Shown piece by piece: positions 9,180 to 18,488 of a stretch of DNA of 64,000 nt. The position numbers and the translations under genes are program-made. The stretch's first letter is position 1, and every line of letters starts with the position of its first letter. The stretch is from Nocardioides rubriscoriae (GTDB lineage: Bacteria; Actinomycetota; Actinomycetes; Propionibacteriales; Nocardioidaceae), in contig NZ_VIYJ01000007.1 in NCBI RefSeq assembly GCF_008087085.1, positions 248,001-312,000 of the forward strand, written 5' to 3'. The notes below the pieces were generated by a model that worked only from the letters and a program-made list of their open reading frames with translations, was not told where the DNA came from and did no database searches.

Positions 9180-9185
9180 TAGTGT
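9180..9185 (+). promoter_or_regulatory. Possible -10 element TAGTGT for tRNA-Arg
   Basis: TAGTGT lies 23 bases before the tRNA 5' end. No clear -35 is visible. Confidence 0.35.
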
Positions 9186-9208
9186 CCGCAGCGCGCCGAG
9201 AGGCGCTG

Positions 9209-9281
9209 GCCTCCGTAGCTCAGGGGATAGAGCACTGGTTTCCGGTACCAGGTGCCGCAGGTTCGAATCCTGCCGGAGGCG
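9209..9281 (+). tRNA. tRNA-Arg (anticodon CCG)
   Basis: A 73-base cloverleaf. The acceptor GCCTCCG pairs with CGGAGGC, D stem GCTC/GAGC, anticodon stem CTGGT/ACCAG around loop TTCCGGT (anticodon CCG, reading CGG), and T arm GCAGG-TTCGAAT-CCTGC. The discriminator is G and the 3' CCA is not encoded. It lies about 100 bases before argS, the gene for the enzyme that charges it. Confidence 0.97.
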
Positions 9282-9373
9282 CACCACGTCGCAGAGCCGA
9301 CCGCAGGCCGTTCCAGGTCCGTCCAGGCCCGTCCAGGGCCGTCGCCGGTGCGGGACAACGTCGTCGGCGCCGA

Positions 9374-9379
9374 TACGCT
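9374..9379 (+). promoter_or_regulatory. -10 element TACGCT for argS
   Basis: TACGCT ends six bases before the argS GTG, consistent with a leaderless mRNA. The 104-base gap between the tRNA and argS also contains three loose tandem copies of a GTCCAGG-type motif (about 9311-9342). Confidence 0.5.
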
Positions 9380-9385
9380 TGCCGG

Positions 9386-11041
9386 GTGAATCCGGCCCAG
9401 CTGTCCGCCACCGTCGTCGACGCCCTCGCGTCGCTCGTCGACGCAGGTCACGTCACCCTGCCCGACGGCATACCGGCCGAGGTCACGGTCGAGCGTCCGC
9501 GCGACCGCAGCCACGGCGACTACGCCACCAACGTGGCGCTCAAGCTCGCCAAGCAGGCCGGCACCAACCCGCGCGCGTTCGCCGACCTCCTCGCCGCGCG
9601 GCTGCGCGAGTCCGACGGCGTCGCCGCGGTCGACGTGGCCGGACCGGGGTTCATCAACATCACCGTCGCGGCCGACGCGCAGGGCCAGGTCGCAGCCGAC
9701 GTGGTGGCCGCGGGGGAGCGCTTCGGCTCCTCCGACCACTTCGCCGGCGAGCGGATCAACCTCGAGTTCGTGTCGGCCAACCCGACCGGCCCGCTGCACA
9801 TCGGTGGCGTGCGCTGGGCCGCGGTCGGCGACGCGCTGGGCCGGATCTTCACGATGACCGGCGCCGAGGTCACCCGCGAGTACTACTTCAACGACCACGG
9901 CGCCCAGATCGACCGGTTCAGCCGGTCGCTGCTGGCCAGCGCGATGGGGGAGCCGGCGCCCGAGGACGGCTACGGCGGCGACTACATACACGAGATCGCG
10001 TCGGCCGTGGTGGCGCAGCGGCCCGAGGCGCTGACCCTGCCGCGCGACGAGGCCAACGAGGTCTTCCGCGCCGTCGGCGTCGACATGATGTTCGCCGAGA
10101 TCAAGCAGTCCCTGCACGACTTCGGGGTCGACTTCGACGTCTACTTCCACGAGGACGAGCTGCACAAGAGCGGCGCGGTCGCCCGGGCCGTCGAGCGGCT
10201 CACCGAGCTCGGCAACACCTACGAGAAGGACGGCGCCCTGTGGCTGGCCACCGAGAAGTTCGGTGACGACAAGGACCGCGTGATCATCAAGTCCGACGGC
10301 CAGGGCGCCTACCTGTCGGGCGACCTGGCCTACTACCTCGACAAGCGCAGCCGCGGCTTCGACCGCTGCTTCATCATGCTGGGCGCCGACCACCACGGCT
10401 ACGTCACCCGCCTGATGGCGATGTGCGAGGCGTTCGGCGACACCCCCCACGTCAACCTCGAGGTCCTGATCGGCCAGATGGTCAACCTCCTGCGCGACGG
10501 CGAGCCCCTGCGGATGTCGAAGCGCGCCGGCACGGTCATCACCATCGACGACCTCGTCGAGGCGATCGGGGTCGACGCCGCCCGCTACGCGCTGGCCCGT
10601 TACTCCTCCGACTCCACCATCGACCTCGACCTCGAGCTGTGGGCCCGCAGGTCCAACGACAACCCGGTCTTCACCGTCCAGTACGCCCACGCCCGCGTCT
10701 CCAGCCTGCTGCGCAACGCCGCCGACCTCGGCGTCGTCGCCGAGTCCCACCCCGAGCTGCTGACCCACGAGAAGGAGGGCGTGCTGCTGCGGTCGCTGGC
10801 CGACTTCCCGAAGGTCGTGGCGAGCGCGGCCGACCTGCGCGCGCCCCACCGGGTGGCCCGCTACCTCGAGGACCTCGCCGGCACCTACCACCGCTTCTAC
10901 GACAGCTGCCGGGTGCTGCCGATGGGCGACGAGGAGACCGGCGACCTCCACCGCGCCCGGCTGCTGCTCGTCGACGCCACGCGCGTCGTGCTGGCCAACG
11001 GCCTGGGCCTGCTCGGCGTCTCGGCGCCCGAGCGGATGTGA
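9386..11041 (+). CDS. argS: Arginyl-tRNA synthetase
   Basis: 551 residues, the usual length. This class I synthetase attaches arginine to tRNA-Arg. The nucleotide-binding HIGH-type motif is HIGG at residues 138-141 (in [12 protein letters not shown]) and the KMSKS-type loop is MSKRAG from residue 377. An N-terminal additional domain and a C-terminal DALR-type anticodon-binding domain ([13 protein letters not shown] onward) are recognisable. GTG at 9386 is the start, fitting the upstream TACGCT. It heads a rightward cluster with lysA only 10 bases downstream. Confidence 0.97.
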   Translation: MNPAQLSATVVDALASLVDAGHVTLPDGIPAEVTVERPRDRSHGDYATNVALKLAKQAGTNPRAFADLLAARLRESDGVAAVDVAGPGFINITVAADAQGQVAADVVAAGERFGSSDHFAGERINLEFVSANPTGPLHIGGVRWAAVGDALGRIFTMTGAEVTREYYFNDHGAQIDRFSRSLLASAMGEPAPEDGYGGDYIHEIASAVVAQRPEALTLPRDEANEVFRAVGVDMMFAEIKQSLHDFGVDFDVYFHEDELHKSGAVARAVERLTELGNTYEKDGALWLATEKFGDDKDRVIIKSDGQGAYLSGDLAYYLDKRSRGFDRCFIMLGADHHGYVTRLMAMCEAFGDTPHVNLEVLIGQMVNLLRDGEPLRMSKRAGTVITIDDLVEAIGVDAARYALARYSSDSTIDLDLELWARRSNDNPVFTVQYAHARVSSLLRNAADLGVVAESHPELLTHEKEGVLLRSLADFPKVVASAADLRAPHRVARYLEDLAGTYHRFYDSCRVLPMGDEETGDLHRARLLLVDATRVVLANGLGLLGVSAPERM

Positions 11042-11051
11042 CCGGGTCCCG

Positions 11052-12452
11052 ATGAGCACCACCCACGAGGCCGGCTGGGCCCACGCGCCAGGCGCCCTGC
11101 GCGGACCCGCCTGGTTGTCGCCGCCCCAGGACCCCAACGCCCTGGTGCCGCTGCTGTGGAGCAGCACCGCCCACAAGCGCGACGGCGACCTCGTGGTCGG
11201 GGGCGTCGCGGTCGCCGACCTGGTCGCCGAGCACAACACGCCCGCCTACGTCCTCGACGAGGACGACTTCCGGGCCCGGGCGCGGGCCTTCCGCGACGGG
11301 TTCGCGGGCTACGACGTCTACTACGCCGCCAAGGCCTTCATCTCCGTCGCGGTCGCGCGCTGGGTCGTCGAGGAGGGGCTCCACCTGGACGTGTGCAGCA
11401 ACGGGGAGCTCACCGTCGCCCTGCGGGCCGAGGTCGACCCCGCGCGGATCGAGTACCACGGCAACAACAAGACGCACCCGGAGCTGCGTCGAGCGGTGGC
11501 GGTCGGGGTGGGCAGGGTCGTGGTCGACTCGTTCGTCGAGATCGAGCGCCTCGCCCAGATCAGCGCCGAGCTCGACACCACCCAGGGCGTGATGATCCGG
11601 GTGACCCCCGGCGTCGAGGCCCATACCCACGAGTACATCGCCACCGCCCACGAGGACCAGAAGTTCGGGTTCTCGATCACCAGCGGCGACGCCCTCGAGG
11701 CCGTGCGCCGCGTCCACGATGCCCCCGGGCTCGAGCTGCTGGGCCTGCACTGCCACATCGGCAGCCAGATCTTCGACTCCTCCGGCTTCGAGATCGCCGC
11801 CAAGCGGGTGCTGCGCCTGCACGCCCGGGTCGCCGACGAGCTCGGCGTCACGATGCCCGAGATGGACCTCGGTGGCGGCTTCGGCATCGCCTACACCACC
11901 CAGGACGACCCGTCCGACCCCGCGCGGCTGGCCAGCGAGATGACCGCGATCGTCGAGCACGAGTGCCGCGGGCTCGGCATCGCGGTGCCCCGGCTGTCGA
12001 TCGAGCCCGGCCGCGCGATCGTCGGTCCGTCGGTCTGCACCGTCTACACCGTCGGCACCGTCAAGCCCGTCACGCTCGACGGCGGCGCGGTGCGCACCTA
12101 CGTCAGCGTCGACGGCGGCATGAGCGACAACATCCGCACCGCCCTGTACGACGCCGACTACTCCTGCACGATCGCCGCGCGCGCCTCCCAGGCGCCTCCG
12201 GTCCTGGCCCGCGTCGTCGGCAAGCACTGCGAGGCCGGCGACATCGTCGTGCGCGACGAGTTCCTGCCCGGTGACATCGCCCCGGGCGACCTGCTCGCCG
12301 TGCCCGGCACCGGTGCCTACTGCCGCTCGATGGCGTCCAACTACAACCACGCGCTGCGCCCCCCGGTGATCGCGGTGCGGGACGGCCGGGCGCGGATCCT
12401 CGTACGACGAGAGACTGAGGACGACTTGCTGGCGACGGATGTGGGTGTGTGA
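11052..12452 (+). CDS. lysA: Diaminopimelate decarboxylase
   Basis: 466 residues. This PLP enzyme converts meso-diaminopimelate to L-lysine, the last step of lysine synthesis. YYAAKAF carries the PLP lysine K94. GLHCHIGSQIFD and the glycine loop GGGFGIAY bind the cofactor, and GAYCRSMASNYN near residue 425 holds the second-subunit active-site Cys and Tyr region. It is a little longer than many homologues because of an N-terminal extension of about 30 residues, usual in actinobacteria. It follows argS by 10 bases and overlaps hom. Confidence 0.96.
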   Translation: MSTTHEAGWAHAPGALRGPAWLSPPQDPNALVPLLWSSTAHKRDGDLVVGGVAVADLVAEHNTPAYVLDEDDFRARARAFRDGFAGYDVYYAAKAFISVAVARWVVEEGLHLDVCSNGELTVALRAEVDPARIEYHGNNKTHPELRRAVAVGVGRVVVDSFVEIERLAQISAELDTTQGVMIRVTPGVEAHTHEYIATAHEDQKFGFSITSGDALEAVRRVHDAPGLELLGLHCHIGSQIFDSSGFEIAAKRVLRLHARVADELGVTMPEMDLGGGFGIAYTTQDDPSDPARLASEMTAIVEHECRGLGIAVPRLSIEPGRAIVGPSVCTVYTVGTVKPVTLDGGAVRTYVSVDGGMSDNIRTALYDADYSCTIAARASQAPPVLARVVGKHCEAGDIVVRDEFLPGDIAPGDLLAVPGTGAYCRSMASNYNHALRPPVIAVRDGRARILVRRETEDDLLATDVGV

Positions 12453-13771
12453 TGGACGGACAGCCGCTGAAGGTCGCGGTCCTCGGGTGCGGCGTGGTCG
12501 GCTCCCAGGTCGTCCGGCTGCTCGACGAGCAGGCCGGCGACCTCGCGGCCCGGGTCGGGCGACCCGTGCAGCTCGCCGGTGTCGCCGTACGCCGCATCGA
12601 CGCCCCGCGTGACGTGCTGCTGCCCGAGGGCCTGCTGACCACCGACGCGGCCGCCCTGGTGGCCCGCGACGACGTCGACCTCGTGGTCGAGGTCATCGGC
12701 GGCATCGAGCCCGCCCGCACCCTCATCCTGTCGGCCCTCGAGCACGGCAAGAGCGTCGTGACGGCCAACAAGGCGCTGCTGGCCGAGGACGGCCCGACCC
12801 TTTTCGAGGCTGCCGAGAAGGCCGGGCGCGACCTCTACTACGAGGCGGCCGTCGCGGGCGCCATCCCGATCCTGCGCCCGCTGCGCGAGTCGCTGGCCGG
12901 CGACCGGGTCACCCGGGTCCTCGGCATCGTCAACGGCACGACCAACTTCATCCTCGACAAGATGGACACCCAGGGCAGCGGGTTCACCGAGGCGCTCGAG
13001 GAGGCCCAGGACCTCGGCTACGCCGAGGCCGACCCGACCGCCGACGTGGAGGGCTTCGACGCCGCGGCCAAGGCCGCGATCCTGGCGTCGCTGGCGTTCC
13101 ACACCCGGGTCACCGCCTCCGACGTCCACCGAGAGGGCATCAGCGAGGTCAGCGCGGCCGACATCGCCTCGGCCAAGGACATGGGCTGCGTCGTCAAGCT
13201 GCTCGCGATCTGCGAGCTGCGCACGACCGAGGGCACCGACGGTGGCGCCGAGGAGGCGGTCGCGGTCCGCGTGCACCCGGCGATGATTCCGCGCAGCCAC
13301 CCCCTGGCCAGCGTCCGCGAGGCCTACAACGCGGTGTTCGTCGAGTCCGAGGCCGCCGGTCAGCTGATGTTCTACGGACCCGGGGCCGGGGGCGCCCCGA
13401 CGGCCAGCGCCGTCATGGGCGACCTGGTCACCGTGGCGCGCAACCTCGTCTCGGGCACCCGCGGCGCCGGCGAGTCGGCCTACACCGACCGTGCCGTGCT
13501 GCCGATGGGAGAGACCCGCACCCGCTACCACGTGGCCATCGACGTCGACGACCGCGCCGGGGTGCTGGCCGCGGTGGCCCTGGCCTTCGCCGAGCACGGC
13601 GTCTCGATCCAGACCGTGCGCCAGGAGGGCCGTGACGACGACGCCCAGCTCGTGGTCGTGTCGCACGGCGCGACCGACGCCCAGCTGAGCGCGACGGTCG
13701 AGCACCTGCGCGGCATGGACACCGTCCGCGACGTCACCTCGGTGATGCGCGTCGAAGGAGCCGACGAATGA
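12452..13771 (+). CDS. hom: Homoserine dehydrogenase
   Basis: 439 residues from the ATG at 12452, which shares its A with the lysA stop (TGATG); a GTG three bases upstream is equally possible. It reduces aspartate semialdehyde to homoserine, the branch towards threonine and methionine. The N-terminus has the NAD(P) fold ([14 protein letters not shown]), followed by [11 protein letters not shown] and the catalytic block [13 protein letters not shown]-terminal ACT domain starts near residue 355 ([19 protein letters not shown]) and would give threonine feedback control. Middle of lysA-hom-thrC-thrB. Confidence 0.96.
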   Translation: MDGQPLKVAVLGCGVVGSQVVRLLDEQAGDLAARVGRPVQLAGVAVRRIDAPRDVLLPEGLLTTDAAALVARDDVDLVVEVIGGIEPARTLILSALEHGKSVVTANKALLAEDGPTLFEAAEKAGRDLYYEAAVAGAIPILRPLRESLAGDRVTRVLGIVNGTTNFILDKMDTQGSGFTEALEEAQDLGYAEADPTADVEGFDAAAKAAILASLAFHTRVTASDVHREGISEVSAADIASAKDMGCVVKLLAICELRTTEGTDGGAEEAVAVRVHPAMIPRSHPLASVREAYNAVFVESEAAGQLMFYGPGAGGAPTASAVMGDLVTVARNLVSGTRGAGESAYTDRAVLPMGETRTRYHVAIDVDDRAGVLAAVALAFAEHGVSIQTVRQEGRDDDAQLVVVSHGATDAQLSATVEHLRGMDTVRDVTSVMRVEGADE

Positions 13772-14847
13772 CCCTCGTGACCCGGACCCACCAGTGGCGC
13801 GGGGTGATCGAGGAGTACCGCGAGCTCCTCGACCTCCCGCCGGGCGTGCCCGCGGTGACGCTGCGCGAGGGCGGCACCCCGCTGGTCCTCTCCGAGTGGC
13901 TCTCCGGCCTGACCCGCGCCGAGGTGCACCTCAAGGTCGAGGGCAACAACCCCACGGGCTCGTTCAAGGACCGCGGCATGACCGCGGCCATCTCGGTCGC
14001 CAAGGCGCAGGGCGCCGAGGCCGTCGTGTGCGCCTCGACCGGCAACACCTCCGCCTCGATGGCCGCCTACGCCGCCAAGGCCGGCCTCAAGCCGCTCGTG
14101 CTCGTGCCCGAGGGCAAGATCGCCGCCGGCAAGATGGCCCAGGCGATCGTGCACGGCGCCCAGGTCATCATGGTGCGCGGCAACTTCGACGACTGCCTCT
14201 CCATGGCGCGCGGCCTCGCAGCCGACTACCCGGTCGCCCTGGTCAACTCGGTCAACCCGGTGCGGCTCGAGGGCCAGAAGACGGCCGCCTTCGAGATCGT
14301 CGACTACCTCGGCGACGCCCCCGACTACCACCTGCTGCCGGTGGGCAACGCCGGCAACATCTCGGCCTACTGGCTCGGCTACACCCAGTACGCCGAGCTC
14401 GGCCTGGCCACGAAGCGGCCGGTGATGCGGGGCTTCCAGGCGGCCGGCGCGGCTCCGCTGGTCACCGGTGAGCCGTTCCCCGACCCCGAGACCAAGGCCA
14501 CCGCCATCCGGATCGGCAACCCCGCGTCCTGGCACCTGGCCGAGCAGGCCGCCAAGGAGTCCCAGGGCCGGTTCGCCTCGGTCACCGACGACCAGATCCT
14601 CGCCGCCCAGCGCGACCTGGCCTCCCACGACGGGGTCTTCGTGGAGCCCGCCTCGGCCGCCGGCGTGGCCGGGCTGCTGCAGGAGCTGAGCCACGGCGAG
14701 TCCTACGCCGGACGCACCGTCGTCATCACCGTCACCGGTCACGGCCTCAAGGACACCGCGACAGCGCTCGAGGGCGCGGGCGCGCTGGTCGACACCGTCG
14801 TCGACGCCGACGTCACCGAGGCGGCGGCGGCCGCCGGCCTGGTCTGA
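13768..14847 (+). CDS. thrC: Threonine synthase
   Basis: 359 residues. This PLP enzyme turns O-phosphohomoserine into threonine. The PLP lysine is K67 in [20 protein letters not shown] is the substrate/phosphate loop, and GNAGN with the C-terminal TVTGHGLKD completes the cofactor site. The short actinobacterial form lacks the long N-terminal part of the E. coli enzyme. The ATG overlaps the hom stop (ATGA), so translation is coupled. Confidence 0.97.
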   Translation: MTLVTRTHQWRGVIEEYRELLDLPPGVPAVTLREGGTPLVLSEWLSGLTRAEVHLKVEGNNPTGSFKDRGMTAAISVAKAQGAEAVVCASTGNTSASMAAYAAKAGLKPLVLVPEGKIAAGKMAQAIVHGAQVIMVRGNFDDCLSMARGLAADYPVALVNSVNPVRLEGQKTAAFEIVDYLGDAPDYHLLPVGNAGNISAYWLGYTQYAELGLATKRPVMRGFQAAGAAPLVTGEPFPDPETKATAIRIGNPASWHLAEQAAKESQGRFASVTDDQILAAQRDLASHDGVFVEPASAAGVAGLLQELSHGESYAGRTVVITVTGHGLKDTATALEGAGALVDTVVDADVTEAAAAAGLV

Positions 14848-14857
14848 GGGTGGCCTG

Positions 14858-15763
14858 ATGGCTCTGGTCGCCGGCCCGGTCCGGGTCAGTGTTCCCGCGA
14901 CCTCGGCCAACCTCGGTCCGGGCTTCGACACCCTGGGCCTGGCCCTCGACCTGCGCGACGAGCTCGAGGCGGAGGTCCTGCCCGACGCGGGTCTCGAGGT
15001 CCACGTCGAGGGCGAGGGTTCCGGGCAGGTGCCCCTCGACGAGCGCCACCTGGTGATCCGCTCGATGCGTGCGGCGTTCGAGCAGATGGGTCAGCGGCCG
15101 GCCGGGCTGAGGCTGCGGTGCCACAACGTCATCCCGCACGCCCGCGGTCTCGGGTCGTCGTCGGCGGCCATCGTCGGGGGCATCACCCTGGCCCGAGGGC
15201 TCGTCGCCGGCGGCCGCACCCTCGACGACGACCAGGCGTTCCGGCTCGCCGCACGCCTCGAGGGCCACCCCGACAACGTCGCCCCGGCCCTTTACGGCGG
15301 TTTCACGATCTCCGGGCACGACGACGGGGCGTTCTGGAGCACCGGTGCGCCGGTCGCCCCCGAGGTGGCGGCCGTCGTGTTCGTCCCTCCCGACGGGCTC
15401 TCGACCGAGGCGGCGCGAGGGCTGCTGCCCGCCACCGTCCCGCACGCCGAGGCGGCGGCCAACGCCGGTCGGGCCGCGCTGCTGGTCGCGGCGCTCGCGG
15501 GCCGGCCCCGGCTGCTGCTGCGGGCGACGCGTGACCTGCTGCACCAGGACTACCGCGAGCCGGCGATGCCGGGGTCGCTCGCGCTCGTGCGCGCCCTGCG
15601 CGAGCGAGGGCACGCCGCCGTGGTGTCGGGCGCGGGCCCGACCGTCCTGGTGCTCACCCACGGCGCCACCGACGTCGACGCCCTGCAGGCCTGCTGCCCC
15701 GACGGCTGGAGCTCCTCCTACCTCGCGGTCGGGGTGGCCGGTGCGCAGGTCGCCGGGTGCTAG
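14858..15763 (+). CDS. thrB: Homoserine kinase
   Basis: 301 residues, a GHMP-family kinase that phosphorylates homoserine with ATP, supplying the ThrC substrate. The N-terminal VPATSANLGPGFDTLG and the ATP loop PHARGLGSSSAA (residues 93-104) are diagnostic, and a C-terminal GAGPTVLVL matches GHMP motif 3. It starts 10 bases after thrC. The stop codon TAG lies within TAGCCT, a possible -10 element for rho. Confidence 0.96.
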   Translation: MALVAGPVRVSVPATSANLGPGFDTLGLALDLRDELEAEVLPDAGLEVHVEGEGSGQVPLDERHLVIRSMRAAFEQMGQRPAGLRLRCHNVIPHARGLGSSSAAIVGGITLARGLVAGGRTLDDDQAFRLAARLEGHPDNVAPALYGGFTISGHDDGAFWSTGAPVAPEVAAVVFVPPDGLSTEAARGLLPATVPHAEAAANAGRAALLVAALAGRPRLLLRATRDLLHQDYREPAMPGSLALVRALRERGHAAVVSGAGPTVLVLTHGATDVDALQACCPDGWSSSYLAVGVAGAQVAGC

Positions 15764-15770
15764 CCTTGCC

Positions 15771-15793
15771 CCGCTCCGGGCTTTCCGGGGCGG
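15771..15793 (+). terminator. Stem-loop in the thrB-rho gap
   Basis: CCGCTCCGG-GCTTT-CCGGGGCGG gives a nine-pair stem with one G-T pair, beginning seven bases after the thrB stop. No T-run follows. It could be a weak terminator of the thr genes or part of the 150-base rho leader, where Rho autoregulation acts in other bacteria. Confidence 0.4.
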
Positions 15794-15913
15794 CGTCTGC
15801 GGTCCTCCGTGGCGCCCCTTCGCTCCCTCGTCCTGCTGGGAGCGCAACGACCACCGCGACGATCACGCCGACGGGCCTGTGCCACGGCGGGTGAAGCGTG
15901 GGAAGGACCTCAC

Positions 15914-17965
15914 GTGACCGAGACCATCGAGTCGGCTGACAAGGCCCCCAAGAAGCGGACCGGCGGCCTCAACGCGATGCTGCTCGCCGACCTCAAGGCG
16001 ATGGCCGGCGGCATGGGGATCAAGGGCGCGGGGTCGATGAAGAAGGCCCAGCTCGTCGACGCGATCAAGAGCGCCCAGGCCGGCGGCTCCAGCGCCCCCA
16101 GCGGCTCCAGCGGCCCCAGCAGCGCTGCTCGCGACGGTCAGGCCGACGGCCAGGCGGCGTCCGCCCCTGACGAACGGCGCCGGACCCCGCAGCCGGACCA
16201 GACGCCGGCGCAGGACTCGTCCGAGCCGCCCTCGGACCAGGCGTCGCGCGCAGCGCGAGGCGCGAGGTCCGACGCGCAGCCGGACCCGCAGCCGGACCCG
16301 CAGCCCGAGTCCCGGTCCGAGGCCCGGTCCGAGTCCCAGCCCGAGCGCGGGTCGCAGGACCCGTCGGGGTCGAGGGTGCAGCAGCGGTCGGCGAGGGCCG
16401 ACAAGCGGTCGGAGACCAGGCGCGACGCGTCGTCCGACGACGACGGTCAGGACGGCTCGGGCCATCAGGGCGCTCAGGGCGCTCAGGGCGCTCAGGGCAA
16501 CCAGGGCGGCCAGGGCGGCCAGGGCGGCCAGGGCGGCCAGGGCAACCAGGGCGGCCAGGGCAACCAGGGCGGCCAGGGCGGCCAGGGCGGCCAGGGCAAC
16601 CAGGGTGGTCAGGACCAGGAGGACGGCGAGGGCCGGACCGGGCGCAACCGCCGCCGTCGCGGGCGCGACCGCAACAAGGCCGGCGACGGCGCGGCTCCCG
16701 CGGCGCAGCAGGGCACGTCGAGCGCGCCGCAGGCACCGTCGGGCGGCGGTCAGCAGGGTCCCGCGCGCGGCGGGCAGGGCAACCGGCACGAGCCCGACAC
16801 GACGATCCTCGAGGACGACATCGTCGTCCCCGCGGCCGGCATCCTCGACGTGCTCGACAACTACGCCTTCGTCCGCACCAGCGGCTACCTGCCCGGGCCC
16901 GACGACGTCTACCTGTCGCTGTCGATGGTCCGCAAGTTCGGCCTGCGTCGCGGTGACGCGATCGTGGGCCAGGTCCGCCACCCGCGCGAGGGGGAGCGGC
17001 GCGAGAAGTTCAACCCGATGGTGCGCATCGACAGCGTCAACGGGCACGACCCCGAGCAGGCCAAGACCCGCGTCGAGTTCGCCAAGCTGACGCCGCTCCA
17101 CCCCTCCGAGCGGCTGCGCCTGGAGACCGACGCCGCCAACATCACGGGACGGCTGATCGACCTGACCGCCCCGATCGGCAAGGGCCAGCGCGGCCTGATC
17201 GTGTCACCGCCGCGGGCCGGGAAGACCACGCTGCTGCAGTCGATCGCCTCCGCGATCTCGACCAACAACCCCGAGTGCCACCTGATGGTCGTGCTGGTCG
17301 ACGAGCGCCCCGAGGAGGTCACCGAGTTCGAGCGCTCGGTCAAGGGTGAGGTGATCGCCTCGACGTTCGACCGGCCGCCCGCCGACCACACCACGGTCGC
17401 CGAGCTCGCGATCGAGCGCGCCAAGCGCCTGGTCGAGCTGGGCCACGACGTCGTGGTCCTGCTCGACGGGCTGACCCGCCTGGGGCGCGCCTACAACCTC
17501 TCGCTGCCGCCCTCGGGGCGGACCCTGCCGGGCATGGTCGACGCGGGGGCGCTGCACCCGCCCAAGAAGTTCTTCGGCGCAGCACGCAACATCGAGAACG
17601 GTGGCTCGCTCACCATCGTGGCGACGGTGCTGGTGGAGACCGGCTCCGCGGCTGACGAGGTGTTCTTCGAGGAGCTGCGCGACACCTCCACCATGGAGGT
17701 GCGCCTGCGCAGCGAGCTGGCCGACCGCCGGCGGTTCCCGGCCATCGACGCGGTGTCGTCGGGCACCCGTCGCGAGGAGCTGCTGCTCGGCGAGCAGGAG
17801 CTCTCGATCGTGTGGAAGCTGCGCCGGACGCTCTCGTCGCTCGACAACGACCAGGCCCTCGAGCTGCTGCTCGACCGGCTCCGCACGTCGCACAGCAACA
17901 TCGAGCTGCTCACGCAGGTGGGCAACGCCGGCCCGAGCGGGTCGCTCACCGGACGGGGGGCCTGA
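15914..17965 (+). CDS. rho: Transcription termination factor Rho, with a long disordered insert
   Basis: 683 residues, against about 420 in E. coli; the extra length is an insert typical of actinobacteria. The Rho N-terminal helical domain covers residues 14-56. A disordered region to about 295 is rich in Ser/Asp/Gln/Arg/Gly and includes sixteen QGx triplets. The OB-fold RNA-binding domain starts near residue 300 ([20 protein letters not shown]), and the hexameric RecA-like ATPase has the P-loop PPRAGKTT at 432-439. GTG at 15914 is preceded by GGAAGGA. It ends RNA synthesis on unstructured C-rich transcripts. The response regulator gene starts one base after its stop. Confidence 0.96.
   Translation: MTETIESADKAPKKRTGGLNAMLLADLKAMAGGMGIKGAGSMKKAQLVDAIKSAQAGGSSAPSGSSGPSSAARDGQADGQAASAPDERRRTPQPDQTPAQDSSEPPSDQASRAARGARSDAQPDPQPDPQPESRSEARSESQPERGSQDPSGSRVQQRSARADKRSETRRDASSDDDGQDGSGHQGAQGAQGAQGNQGGQGGQGGQGGQGNQGGQGNQGGQGGQGGQGNQGGQDQEDGEGRTGRNRRRRGRDRNKAGDGAAPAAQQGTSSAPQAPSGGGQQGPARGGQGNRHEPDTTILEDDIVVPAAGILDVLDNYAFVRTSGYLPGPDDVYLSLSMVRKFGLRRGDAIVGQVRHPREGERREKFNPMVRIDSVNGHDPEQAKTRVEFAKLTPLHPSERLRLETDAANITGRLIDLTAPIGKGQRGLIVSPPRAGKTTLLQSIASAISTNNPECHLMVVLVDERPEEVTEFERSVKGEVIASTFDRPPADHTTVAELAIERAKRLVELGHDVVVLLDGLTRLGRAYNLSLPPSGRTLPGMVDAGALHPPKKFFGAARNIENGGSLTIVATVLVETGSAADEVFFEELRDTSTMEVRLRSELADRRRFPAIDAVSSGTRREELLLGEQELSIVWKLRRTLSSLDNDQALELLLDRLRTSHSNIELLTQVGNAGPSGSLTGRGA
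16466..16609 (+). repeat. Sixteen tandem 9-base units inside rho
   Basis: Units of the form CAGGGCGGC, CAGGGCAAC or CAGGGCGCT encode QGG, QGN or QGA, residues 185-232 of Rho. The near-identical repeats invite slippage and length differences between strains. Confidence 0.9.
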
Positions 17966-17966
17966 C

Positions 17967-18365
17967 GTGGCGCGCATCGTGGTGGCCGACGACGACGTCG
18001 ACATCCGGGAGCTGGTGGAGTTCAAGCTGTCGACCATGGGTCACGTGATCGTCGCCGTGGGCGACGGTGCCGCGGCGATCGAGGCGTGCCGCGCCGAGCG
18101 TCCCGACCTCTGTGTCCTGGACGTGATGATGCCGGGGGTGTCCGGTCTGGACGCCATCCGGATGATCCGGGCCGACCCCGACCTGCACGACCTGCCGGTG
18201 ATCCTGCTGACGGCCCGGGCCCAGGAGTCCGACGTGAGCACCGGGTTCGACTCGGGGGCCGACGACTACATCACCAAGCCGTTCAGCCCGCGCGAGCTCG
18301 CCTCCCGGGTCGAGGCGCTGCTGGCCGGGCGCGCCGGCGGCCGCGACGCGGGCCCCACGGGCTGA
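17967..18365 (+). CDS. Single-domain response regulator (CheY-like receiver)
   Basis: 132 residues, a receiver domain with no output domain. The acidic pocket is VADDDVDI (D8-D10), the phospho-acceptor is D52 in VLDVMMPG, and T82 and K104 (TKPF) complete the switch set. The GTG at 17967 begins one base after the rho stop, so it is probably cotranscribed with rho. A histidine kinase lies 123 bases downstream and is the likely partner. Output would have to be by protein-protein contact. Confidence 0.92.
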   Translation: MARIVVADDDVDIRELVEFKLSTMGHVIVAVGDGAAAIEACRAERPDLCVLDVMMPGVSGLDAIRMIRADPDLHDLPVILLTARAQESDVSTGFDSGADDYITKPFSPRELASRVEALLAGRAGGRDAGPTG

Positions 18366-18433
18366 GTCGCCCCGACGGCGCCGTGCCGGAGGGTTCCGCG
18401 CGCCGGGCCGCGCCGCGGGCCGGCGCGCGGCGG

Positions 18434-18439
18434 TAGGAT
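18434..18439 (+). promoter_or_regulatory. Possible -10 element TAGGAT for the histidine kinase
   Basis: TAGGAT lies 49 bases before the kinase GTG. The leader between them has a GGCCCGA/TCGGGCC stem-loop (about 18450-18475). Confidence 0.35.
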
Positions 18440-18488
18440 CCGCCGCGAGGGCCCGAGGGGGGGCCTTCGGGCCAGAAGGGGTCTCGCG

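Noticed and set aside
9281-9286. GCACCA after the tRNA as an encoded CCA end
   Set aside because: The CCA does not directly follow the discriminator base at 9281, so the 3' CCA is most likely added after transcription.
8165-11239. 1024-residue open frame on the minus strand across the LCP gene, tRNA and argS
   Set aside because: It runs through a tRNA and antisense to two well-supported genes and shows no recognisable motif.
16466-16609. QGx repeat tract as a collagen-like or mobile element
   Set aside because: It is an in-frame disordered segment within a complete Rho protein, flanked by coding sequence.
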